A DNA stretch of 64,000 nucleotides from Canna indica. Lineage: Eukaryota; Streptophyta; Magnoliopsida; Zingiberales; Cannaceae. This document shows, piece by piece, positions 27,195 to 37,200 of the stretch. Position 1 is the first letter of the stretch. Each line of letters opens with the position of its first letter. A program made the translations under genes and the position numbers. The stretch is from positions 97,179,501 to 97,243,500 of the forward strand of contig CP136890.1 of the NCBI GenBank assembly GCA_034359265.1, given 5' to 3'. The notes below the pieces were generated by a model that worked only from the letters and a program-made list of their open reading frames with translations, ran no database searches and was not told the DNA's origin.

Positions 27195-27900
27195 TCAATT
27201 TTTTGCTACGCATGATTTTTTTTCTTCTTCCTCGGTGTTGTTCCAATCGAAGCAACAACTGCGCCTATTTCTGGCTTCCCTCATGCTCAGGGTATGTTGT
27301 TATATCATATACATATCTCATCCCGGCGGCAAAGCAGATCAGCCTTCACTAATGGGCCTGGCAAAAAGGACAAGGTTGGTACCAACGTGATGAACCCAGG
27401 CTCGGCCCAAGTTAATGGTCCATCAAATTATTTGGAATAATATGCATGATTATGCCTTCTAAGTTCTAATTATATCTTCTCCGATATAATTTTGATTTTG
27501 GATAGAGAAAGAACATTAGAAATATAAATTGCCAAGTTTGTTGAATTATTAAAATATTAATGAATTTCTAGTAATTACGTCTGCTACGTCTGCTGGACTG
27601 CATTTGACCTAGTAATCACGATGAGCTACGTCGGCTGGACTACATTTATAGAACTTTTCTTCTTCTTCTTCATTTCTTTGGTTTTTTATTTAAAACAATT
27701 ACTTATTATTACAACATATATCTCACCAAATGCATGTATTTTATGGAAGCTAGGATTTGACCTATACTCAATGACGAATAATCTACCATAAACTATAGTT
27801 TCATATCACTAAATTTTGAAAACACAATCTTTGGGTTTTTTTTAGTTGACATTGATTTTGGTCACCTCATCTTGTCATACAATTAGTTTTTTTTTTTTTT
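27195..27900. other. Intergenic 5' of the PPR gene
   Basis: PPR promoter region followed by AT-rich DNA. No gene or element recognised. Confidence 0.5.
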
Positions 27901-29820
27901 TCCTAAGGAAGCGAGGCTCTGGCTAGCCTCAGCCAAACGTCATTTATATATATATATATATTCGTCTAAATTTTTCACACTCTCTCAATTTTTTATCTTG
28001 ATCTTTATCTCACTTATAATTTTATTTTTATATATTTAATTTTTAAAACTTCAATTTTAATTTTCAGATAATTTTTTTTAAGTTTCTTTCAATTTAATTT
28101 TCATATTAAGTTACTTTTGAATTCATAAATGGAGAATTTTATTTTCCCTTCAACAAATCATGCTTAATTTTTAAATTATTGAATTAAATTAATTATAATT
28201 TTAAAACTAATTTTCATATAGAATTAATTTTGAATTTTATTAATGATGAAGTTTATTTTCCATTTAATTAATAATACTTTATTTTTTATTTTTTAATATT
28301 GAAAAATATTTATGAAATTTTAATTTTTAAAAAATAAATTAAATCTTAATTTTGAATTTTATTATGGTGCTTAATTAAACATGTTTATTAATTTTCATTT
28401 GATTATAATTAAATTAATTATGTCAGATTAATTAATTTTTCAATTTTATATATCATATTATGTATGTTTAATTTTGAATTAAATTAAATAAGTTTTAATT
28501 CCAATTAGGTAAGTTTAATTATTGTACAAATTTTCGTATAAAACAATTTTATTTTATTTTCAATTTAATTAATTTCGATTTTTTATATATATAATTATGC
28601 ATGTTTAATTTTAATTGTTCAACTCCGTTTAATTAAGCATGCTTGATTTTTAATTAATTATGCTTAATTTTTAAAATTTTGAATTTAATTAATTTCAAGT
28701 GTGAAAAATTATTTGTGAAATTTTGAATTTTATTATGTCTACATAACTAAAAATGCTTAATTTTAAATTTTATTAATTTTTATTTAGTTAGAATCAAATT
28801 AATGACGTGTATTTAATTTTCAAATATTATATATTATATTATGCATGTTTAATTTTAAATTTTATTTTCCCTCCGTATTTAAGTATGATTAATTGAAAAA
28901 AATTCGAGTACATTAAATTAAGCAAATTTCACTTCCAATTAAGTATCAGCTTTTATTCTTAAAAATATAATTCTTTTATAATATAATAATTTATTTATGA
29001 AAATCTAGGTATACAAATATTTAAATTTAAAATTTAAATTTAAATTATTAATATTATTAAATTATCCTTAAATTTTTAATTTAAAATTAAAATTAAAATT
29101 AATTTACAATTTAAGTTTAAAATAATTATTTTTCTAAAATTTTCAATTTTAATTTTAAATTTAATTTTATATAAATTTAAATTTAAATTATGTTAAAAAC
29201 TATGAAAAATATTTTAAAAAATTGATAGACTTCTTTATTTATATATAATAATATATTAAAATATTTAAAAATAAGAAACAACGGTTTCCGCCTAAATTTA
29301 ATTTTTAATTCTTAAATTTAATTTTGATGAAACTATTTTAATTTTTCTTCAATTTAATTTCTAAAATTAATTTTCATTATTGGTAAAATTTATTTTTCCT
29401 TCAATTAATTAGGATTAACTTTTAAATTTTTAAATTAAATTAATCAAAATTTCAAAATTAATTTTCATATTAAATTAATTCTGAATTTTATTAATGATGA
29501 ATTTCATTTTTTTCTTCAATTAATAATTCTTAATTTTTAAAAGTTTTGAATATAACTATTACAAATGTTGAAAATTATTTATGAAAAATATTTATTTTTT
29601 AAATTAAATTAAATTAAATTTTTGAATTTTATTATATTTGCTTAATCAAACCTGCTTAATTTTGAATTTTATTAATTTTTATTTGGTTATAATCAAAATA
29701 AATTATGATAGTTTAATTTTCAAATCTTATATATTATATTATGCATGTTTAATTTTAAATTTTATTTTTACTCTGTAATTATGTATGATTAATTAGAAAT
29801 TTATCGAACATTCAATTAAT

Positions 29821-30107
29821 GATAAATTACACTGACCTTCCTTGATATTTAGTGAAATTACACTGACTCCCCCTCTATTTGTCCAGATTACAATTACCTT
29901 TCCTCAGTAATCTTTGAGTAATTTTTTTAGGAAATGTTTGTGTTATATTTTACACAACTCAGAGGAGATTTGTGTAATCTTATTTCGTAATAGGGAAGAT
30001 TTGTGTAATTTTTTACAAAACTCAGGGGGATTACAAGATAAAATTACAAATAGATGGGAGATTAGTGTAATTTCACTAAATCTCTTGGGAGGTCAGTGTA
30101 ATTTATC
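29821..30107. mobile_element. Fold-back MITE
   Basis: A 287-bp element with inverted ends GATAAATTACACTGACC and GGTCAGTGTAATTTATC. Pairing continues inward for about 80 bp (TTAGTGAAATTACACT against its complement). Superfamily is uncertain; no clear target duplication was found in the AT-rich flank. It is inserted in the AT-rich repeat block. Confidence 0.7.
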
Positions 30108-30153
30108 CTTAAATTAAAAAGATTTCAGTTACAATTAAGTAAGTTTAATTTTT

Positions 30154-30320
30154 GTGAACCCACTTGTGCTCATGTGGTAGTAGCATCCGGTTATGTTGCC
30201 TAGGTCTTGAGTTCAATCCCTAATTGCAACGTTTTGTGCGTCTTTTTCACGTCTTGTGCGTATATTATCACGTTTACGTTTTGTAATAGCTGTGCTATAA
30301 AACCATTTTTTTAATAAAAA
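30154..30320 (+). mobile_element. tRNA-derived SINE, diverged copy
   Basis: It has an A-box-like TGCTCATGTGGTAG (30167-30180) and a B-box-like GAGTTCAATCCC (30209-30220), the polymerase III promoter pair. The 3' part TGTGCTATAAAACCATTTTT matches the SINE at 50337-50531. A clear target duplication was not found in the AT-rich surroundings. Confidence 0.7.
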
Positions 30321-31830
30321 AATTATCTGAAATTTTTAAATTTTTAGTTATATTTAAATTAATTAGACTTAATTTTAAAGTAATATTATTAATTTTTAAA
30401 ATTTTTAATCTTTTTAATTATGTATAATATATTTAGAAATTTTTTAATTATTTATATGCATATTAATTTTAAATTTTATTAATTAATGAAAATTAAATTT
30501 TAAATTTTCATATTTTCAAGTTCATTTAATTAATATGTTTTATTTTTAAGTAATTATTCTTATTTTCCAAAGTTCATATAAAACAACTTTAATTTCCTTT
30601 TCATTAAATTTATAAAATAGAATTGATTTTAAATTTTATTAATGGTAAATTTTATTTTACTTCCACAATTATATATGTTTATTTTAATTTTTCAAATCTA
30701 TTTAATTAAATTCATCATGCTTAATTTCTAAAATTTTGAATTTAATTAGTTTCAAATGTGGATGATTATTTATAAAATTTTGAATGCTTGATTTCTAATT
30801 CATCATGTTTAATTTCTAAAATTTTGAATTTAATTAGTTTCAAATGTGAATAATTATTTATAAAATTTAAATTTTTATTATATCTGCTTAACTAAATATG
30901 TTTAATTTTGAATTTTACTAATTTTATTTGATTAGAATTAAATTAATTATATTTGTTTAATTTCTCAAATCTTATATATTATATAATGCAGTTTTAATTT
31001 TAAATTTTATTTTTCCTATGTATATATGTATGATTAATTGAAAATTTTTTGAGTCCATTAAATTAAGCTGATTAAGTATTGATTTTTATTCTTAAAAATA
31101 TTACTTTTTTATAATAGGGTAATTACCTAAATATATCCTAAACTATAGATTTTTTCTAAAATCTATCATGAACTTTAACTTCTCTAAATTACATCCTCAA
31201 CTATCAAATTTGTATCAATTGCATCTCATCGTCAAAATTTTGTGAGCTACCTCGTTAACCATGTGACGTGGCATACACACGTGGATAAAAAATAATTTTT
31301 TATTCAATAAGTAATTAAAAAATTATTATATTTTAAAAACTTTTTCGATGTCCACGTGTGCTGCACACATGGATTAAAAAAAAAACATGATAAAAATATC
31401 GTCTTCTAGCGTTCACCTGGCTCGAGAATCTCAGAGCAGACCATCGACACCGATCAAAGAGGAGCTAGTCACGAGCGTTGCGTCGTGTTCGCTTACCGCG
31501 CGCGGCCTCTGCCTGGACGACCATGAGACTTCGCCCCTCATCACCATCCGCGACCTCCTCCGCTTCCTAGTGGATCTCAAGCGCCAGCCGCCTCATAAAA
31601 CATCGCTACCCATAAAAAAATCTCTACTGGGAACAAATATTAATTATATATGTCTTCTGCAGATTTGCCCCCCCCCCCTCAACACGCAAGAACAAGGAGG
31701 AGTCCGAGAACCAAAGAATTACTCACATCGCCATCTAGCATAACTGGCGCTGCCAGATGAACGAGCACCTCACCATGCTGCGCTCCCTCATGTTTGCTAT
31801 ATCCAGAGGGTCTCCTCACCCTGTTCTTTA

Positions 31831-32092
31831 CTAATTTAGCCCTCTTAGTCGCGCTTCTCCGAAACTTAATCGATGGCGGCGTTGGCAACGGAATAGCATA
31901 ATTGGTGGATGTGGAGGGCAAGGTCGGCGTCGGCCGTCCTCATAGGCCGTCGGGAGGTGGTGCTCTAGCGCAAGCCGGTAGTTAACAAAGAGTACGCCAC
32001 GGGTGGCTTGCGAGGCGAGGCGGCCTGCGAGCACTTCAGCGGTGATGACAACATGTCACCGAAGGAAGGGTGAACGCTAGAAGATGAAGGAT
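31831..32092 (-). pseudogene. Captured carboxylesterase (CXE) fragment, copy A
   Basis: The minus frame reads LFVNYRLALEHHLPTAYEDG, which corresponds to the conserved VNYRLAPEHxLPAAYEDG block of plant alpha/beta-hydrolase carboxylesterases (GID1-like CXE family). The HGGG oxyanion motif and the catalytic Ser are absent, so it is a fragment. It is cut on its upstream side by the CACTA insertion at 32093. It is one part of a repeated AAA/CXE chimera. Confidence 0.7.
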
Positions 32093-32110
32093 CACTACTA
32101 GAAACTTGAT

Positions 32111-32400
32111 CTTCAGCAACGGCTATCAGCAACGGCCGCTCAAGCCGTTGCTATTTGCAACGGCATTCTTACGACCGCCCGAGCCGTTGCAAATATCTAT
32201 ATCTGCAACGGCGTTCTAACGGAAAACCGAGTCGTTGCTGATTATTTTAATTATCAGCAACGGCTTTCTGACGGAAAGGCGAGTCGTTGCTGCTTTTTTA
32301 ATTGTCAGCAACGGCTTGCTAACGGATAAGTGAGCCGTTGCTGATGATAACTTATCAGCAACGGCTTTCTAACGGGCGAGCGAGCCGTTGCTGATAAGTT
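32111..32400. repeat. Left subterminal repeat array of the CACTA element
   Basis: Five to six units pair CAGCAACGGC with GCCGTTGCTG in inverted orientation, roughly every 50 bp, with inner segments such as TTCTAACGG. Arrays of this kind are binding sites for the element's own DNA-binding protein in En/Spm. Confidence 0.85.
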
Positions 32401-32662
32401 TATATAGGGCACCAGTCGCGCGCCCGACCCTTCTTCCTCCCGCTGCTGCCGCCGTCGCTGCTCTCGCCTCTCGCCGCCACTGCCGCTGCTGCCGACGCCG
32501 ACGCCTCTCGCCGCCGCTGCCGCTGCTGCCGTCTTGTTCACGTATGTTGATCGGCCGACCGGCTCTTCACTAGGTTTCGACCGGCGGGAATCAATCCGAC
32601 CGAAACCCTATTTCTAGGGTTTCGGCCGGCGGCGGTCGGCCTATGGCCGCCGCCGGACCTTC

Positions 32663-32695
32663 TACAGTGGCCGGACAGTGTGTCCGGCCACTGTA
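32663..32695. repeat. Perfect palindrome
   Basis: TACAGTGGCCGGACA is followed by GTG and its exact reverse complement. A second GC-rich palindrome, GGCGCCGGAG with CTCCGGCGCC, follows near 32700-32725. Both lie in the 5' non-coding part of the CACTA element. Confidence 0.85.
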
Positions 32696-32831
32696 CGCCG
32701 GCGCCGGAGGGTGGACTCCGGCGCCGGAATTTATAATTATATATATATTTATATTGTTTTATAATTGTTAATTAATTGTTTTATAATTGTTAATTAATTG
32801 TTTAGATTAAATATTAGGGTTTAGATTAATT

Positions 32832-32960
32832 TCGGACGCGCGCTGGTTTGTCCACTTCGGACGCGCGCCGGAATCGTCCACTTCGGACGCGCGCCAGAAT
32901 TGTCCAATTCGGACTCGCGCCGGAATCGTCCACTTCGGACGCGCGCCAAAATCGTCCAAT
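32832..32960. repeat. Five tandem 25-26-bp units in the CACTA element
   Basis: Units start at 32832, 32857, 32883, 32909 and 32935 with the form TCGGACGCGCGCCGGAATCG followed by TCCACT. The repeat is CpG-rich inside an AT-rich stretch. Confidence 0.85.
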
Positions 32961-33157
32961 ATGGACTCGAACTGTCTCGAAACATTTAGAAAATAATCAT
33001 CCATCCGACGAGTTGATATGTTTCACGTACGCATCGACGAATCGGATATGATTTAGCAAAACCTTAGATCCGTTCGGGAATTGTATGTTCGTGTAAAAGA
33101 AGTAGATGATCTTTTATACGACGTACAATTCTTGAATTATCCCTGATTGGACAATTT

Positions 33158-33365
33158 GGGAATATAGTTATTTGTACTGCACTTACGTTTTTATTTTAAC
33201 TGTTAACTAATTATTCTAAAATTCGGCAACATCTCTCTTGTTCTCCGATACGCGCCCAGATGATATGCGTATTCGGAGAACTGTAGGGAGATGCTGTCGA
33301 AATTTAGAATAATTAGTTAACAGTTAAAATAAAAACGTAAGTGCAGTACGAATAACATAAATCCC
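33158..33365. repeat. Near-perfect hairpin in the CACTA element
   Basis: Arms of about 95 bp flank a loop of about 13 bp (GCCCAGATGATAT). The core blocks GTACTGCACTTACGTTTTTA and TTAACTGTTAACTAATTATT are matched by exact complements ending at 33349. It lies between the tandem units and the transposase start. Confidence 0.88.
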
Positions 33366-33421
33366 GAATGGAATAGGACAATCTCACCTAAAGACATTAA
33401 CCAAAGAAATTATCATTGATT

Positions 33422-35590
33422 GACAGAATCATGTCGGCTGATCGAAGTTGGATGTACCGACGTCTTGATCGTGGAGCTTTAACGAATGAGTTTCGATTAG
33501 GCGTAACGTACTTCCTAAATTTCGCCTATTCAAATCGGAATTTCGTTAGCATGGGTGATCAAATCCGATGTCTGTCCCGCATTTGTTCAAATGGACGATT
33601 TTTGGATCAGTAGACTGTCACTCTGCATCTATATAGCAAAGGATTTGCACCAAGATATTTTCTATGGACTTGTCACGGGGAGTCACGCGAAGTCGGGACG
33701 TCGAGCAATCATGTCGTTCAGACATATGGTGAATCTTCCTCTGCTGGTGCTTCTTCATCCGGTCAATGTAATCCCTATAGAACTATGATACTTGATAGTC
33801 TTGGGGGTCAATTCCGCCTGAATGATAATGTTGATCGGCCAGTTCTTCAGACATCAGTCCCACCAGATACTACAGTGGTTGATATCACAGAAGTAGGGGC
33901 TGCGGTAGAGATTGAATTACCGAATAAAGAAGCTGCAGAATTTTACGAGATGTTGAAAGCTGCCGATGAACCTTTGTATGAGAATTGTCCTAAATACATT
34001 AGGTTTTCAGCAATGACACAGCTCTTAAACATCAAGGCCGATTGTAATATCAGCGGAGTTGCGTATGATCGGATTGCTGGATTGATTAATGGAATGCTGT
34101 CTACTGATAACAAGTTTGAGCCTACTTTTTATAAGACTAAAAAGCTAATGAGAAAATTGGGGCTTGGGTACGAAAAAATACACGCGTGCCAAAATAACTG
34201 CATTTTATATTATAAAGAAAATATGCAGTTGGATAAATGCCTTGAATGTCAACACCCTCGTTACAAGGAGAAGAAATCGGTCCGACAGAAAAATATCCCG
34301 TTTAAGGTGCTTCGGTATTTTCCACTAACACCGAGACTTCAAAGATTATTCATGTCGGAAAAGACAGCCCCCTACATGAGTTGGCATGCAAGAAGTCGTG
34401 ATGATACAGTAATGACTCATCCATCTGACAGTGAAGCATAGAAATATTTGGATACATGTTATCCTTCATTTGCTATGGATACTAGAAATATCAGATTGGG
34501 ATTGTGCACAGATGGTTTTAATACGTTTGGACATTCTGCAACTCCTTATTCAGTTTGGCCAGTGCTGCTGACAGTTTATAATTTGCCACCGTCAATGTGC
34601 ATGAAAGATAAATTTATTTATCTTTCGATGATTATTCCGGGTCCTAAGGGTCCGCGAAAAGAAATTGACATATTTCTCAAACCCTTGATAGATGAATTGA
34701 AAACATTGTGGACTGAGGGAGCTGTCACTTATGATTGTCATCGGAAGCAAAACTTCAATTTAAAGGCCGCGGTCTTGTGGACAATCAATGATTTCCCCGC
34801 GTACGGCATGTTGTCGGGTTGGAGCACTCACGGCCGACTCTCTTGCTCGTATTGTATGGAACACTCTAAATCAATCAGTCTTCAGAACGGACGAAAAATC
34901 TCATTCTTTGATTGTCATCGTCGATTCCTACCGGTTCATCACCAGTATCGAAGGAATCGTAATAAATTTACTAAGGGCAGAGTCGAAAGAGATGAGCCAC
35001 CACCGATGTTGTCTGGTGAACAAATGTTAGCACGTGTTTCAGCACTTCCAGATATAGTATTTGGTCGCAATGAAAGAGTGTCAGGTTTTGGCCAAACACA
35101 CAACTGGGCGAAAAAAAGTATCTTTTGGGAATTGCCCTATTGGAGTTCATTATTGATTCGACATAATTTAGATGTCATGCACATTGAAAAAAATGTGTTT
35201 GATAATATTTTCAACACTGTGATGGATATTTCTGGAAAGACTAAAGATAATGTCAAAGCCCGACATGATCTGAAAATACTTTGTAAAAGACCAGAGTTGG
35301 AGTTACAAGAGGTCAACGGACGATATCTGAAACCGAATGCCCTATATGTGTTAAATAAACAACAGATCAAAGATGTTTGTCAATGGGTAAAAGAACTCAG
35401 ATTACCCGATGGATATGCTTCAAACTTATCTCGATGTGTGAACGTCGATGATTGCAAAATATCAGGGATGTAGAGCCATGATTGTCATGTATTCATGCAG
35501 AGATTACTTCCGATCGCATTTCGAGATCTTCTACCTGATAATATTTGGGGTCCGTTGACTGAATTAAGTATGTTGAGCAATGAGCCATGA
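33422..35590 (+). pseudogene. TNP2-type CACTA transposase, disrupted
   Basis: The transposase-associated domain comes first (MSADRSWMYRRLD, FRLGVTYFLNFAY). A frame change near 33600 follows. The next block is 33785-34441 (MTQLLNIKADCNIS, KLGLGYEKIHACQNNC, YKENMQLDKCLECQ). An in-frame TAG at 34439 precedes the catalytic core (LGLCTDGFNTFGHSATPYSV, KAAVLWTINDFPAYGMLSGW, STHGRLSCSYCM, NLDVMHIEKNVFDNI). A second in-frame TAG at 35471 interrupts SHDCHVFMQRLLPIAFRDLL, and the frame ends at 35588 shortly after WGPLTELSML. TNP2 proteins are normally longer at the C-terminus, so the 3' part is deleted. The element cannot make an intact transposase. Confidence 0.85.
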
Positions 35591-35994
35591 ACGTTGACTT
35601 TGACGCAGCATCGTGGGTCGAGGCCGCAGGTGGCTGGGACCATGGTCGCGTATATGGCTTCGCAGATAGTGGTCATGCGCGAGCCGTACTAGGGCCACTT
35701 GGGGCACCGACCCCTCCGGTCGCTGGTGAGCGGCTGTCCACCTCCAGATCCAGTTATGATCATAGTAATAGGATAAGGACACTAGAGGAGACGGTCGCGC
35801 GTCAGACTGAGATGATGGAGCGCCAGAGTCAGACGATGGCGAATATAGAAGCTATGCTACGCAACTTGTCAGGTCATCCCGAAGCAGGCATCTCTTCGGC
35901 ATTATCTAATCCATCGTCCTCGAGTCAGTCCACGCCGGTGTACACTCAAGCGCTCCAGACCCCGCCATATAATCCAGACCATCCTCCATCGTGA
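35587..35994 (+). pseudogene. C-terminal remnant of the second CACTA protein (Transposase_24/TNPA-like)
   Basis: 135 residues with WVEAAGGWDHGRVYGFADSG followed by a predicted coiled coil RTLEETVARQTEMMERQSQT and a Ser/Pro-rich tail. This order resembles the end of the plant Ptta/En/Spm second protein. It begins exactly where the TNP2 frame stops, so an internal deletion probably joined the two genes. Family assignment is from memory of the motif and is moderate. Confidence 0.55.
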
Positions 35995-36289
35995 GATTTT
36001 TTGTTTGGATATTGAACTTGTTTAACTTATTTTGTTTGGATATTGATACTTCAATTTTGCATTTGAATTGTTTTTATACTATCGTGGATAATTATCAATA
36101 TAAATATAATTGTTTTGATGTATATCTTGGTGTGTTTGTGATGTGTGAATGAATGTGTATGAGGTGTTTGTGATGTGTGAATGAATGTGTGTATGAGGGT
36201 ATGGGTGTGTGAGTTATGTATCAGATAAATGTATCGATGTATCAATGGAAATTTGAAATTTTCAAATTTTCTGTTTGCAGGTATACGTC

Positions 36290-36655
36290 ATCAGCAACGG
36301 CTTTCCCACGGGCGTCCTTGGGAAAGCCGTTGCTACAAGTGTATCGAAAGCCGTTGCTGATGACCTACAGCAACGGCTTAGCGACGGAGTTTTACTAACG
36401 GTGTTGCTACGGACTCAGCGGCTGTTGCTATTAATGTTATCAGCAACGGCTCTGGGTCTGTGGCAAAACCGTTGCTGATAATATTTTTAGCGACGGCCCG
36501 AGCGGCCGTTGCTGATAATGTTTTGAGCGACGGCCCGAGCGGCCGTCGCTGATCCGTTGCTAAGTTATCAGCAACGCGACTTTCTGTCACAGCGCTATTG
36601 CAACGGCGCGACCGTTGCTGATTCTCTTCAGCAACGGTATCAGCCGTTGCTGATG
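36290..36655. repeat. Right subterminal repeat array of the CACTA element
   Basis: Multiple CAGCAACGGC and GCCGTTGCTGA motifs in both orientations mirror the left array, including CCCGAGCGGCCGTTGCTGAT repeated near 36500. Confidence 0.85.
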
Positions 36656-36673
36656 CCCATTTTTCTAGTAGTG

Positions 36674-37200
36674 GATGGATCGTATAAGAGGTAACCCCGC
36701 TTCCACGCCCTGTCGATCTTGGCGTAGTAGTCTTTAGCATTACGAAAGGTGTCGAGGTCGTCGACGAGCTCCTTCTTCTTGACGGGATCCATGGCGAGCG
36801 TGTCGATGGTGTCGGCCGCTGTCAGTCATCCTCGTAGGCCGTCGGGAGGTGGTGCTCTGGCGTGAGGCGGTAGTTGACAAAGAGAATGTCATAGGTGGCT
36901 TGCAAGGCGAGGTGGCCTGCGAGCACTTCAGCGACGACGACAGTATGTCGCCGAAGGAAGGTTGAACGCTAGAAGATGAAGGACGGGTCGTAGAAGAGGT
37001 ACCTCCGCTTCCACGCCTTGCCAATCATGGTGTAGTAGTCTTTAGCATTACAGAAGGTGTCGAGGTCGTCGACGAGCTCCTTCTTCTTGACGGGATCCAT
37101 GGCAAGCGTGTCGAAGGTCGAGGGGTGCTCGAACACGACGTGGTTCCACAACGACCTCCACCAATATATGGGTTTAATAAATAAAAAATATTCCACATAC
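36674..37200 (-). pseudogene. Captured AAA-ATPase fragments fused to a carboxylesterase fragment
   Basis: On the minus strand, 37200 to about 36990 reads VVFEHPSTFDTLAMDPVKKK and AKDYYTMIGKAWKRRYLFYD. This is the segment just before the Walker A motif of plant AAA-ATPases of the ASD/HSR4/OM66 type. It stops where GPPGTGKS should follow. It is fused to a carboxylesterase piece (LFVNYRLTPEHHLPTAYEDD, about 36980-36830). A second AAA piece follows (LAMDPVKKKELVDDLDTF, then AKDYYAKIDRAWKRGYLLYD, about 36810-36680). Stops and frame changes rule out one protein. Confidence 0.75.

Larger units (their letters stand above)
27900..31116. repeat. Degenerate AT-rich repeat units
   Basis: Very AT-rich DNA built of diverged copies of a unit of roughly 0.9-1.2 kb. 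Anchor blocks such as TATATTATATTATGCATG, TTTAATTTTAAATTTTATTT and TATGATTAATTGAAA recur near 28836, 29729 and 30977. The block CTAGGTATACAA near 29006 recurs near 37580 to the right of the Pack-MULE-like element, so the array continues there to about 37860. No coding capacity was found. Confidence 0.6.
32093..36673. mobile_element. CACTA (En/Spm) DNA transposon
   Basis: A 4581-bp element with exact inverted termini CACTACTAGAAA and TTTCTAGTAGTG and a 3-bp target duplication GAT (32090-32092 and 36674-36676). Subterminal arrays of GCAACGGC/GCCGTTGC lie at both ends. The interior encodes a disrupted TNP2-type transposase and the end of a second protein. The element interrupts one copy of a tandem repeat whose other copy (near 36957-37000) preserves the uninterrupted site. 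Confidence 0.93.

Noticed and set aside
27900..31116. Candidate CRISPR-like or coding repeat array in the AT-rich block
   Set aside because: The repeats are long, diverged and AT-rich with no unique spacers, in a plant nuclear context; a decayed repeat is the simple explanation.
31387..31743. 118-codon plus-strand frame inside the Pack-MULE-like element
   Set aside because: No recognisable domain; it probably overlaps another captured fragment whose parent I could not identify.
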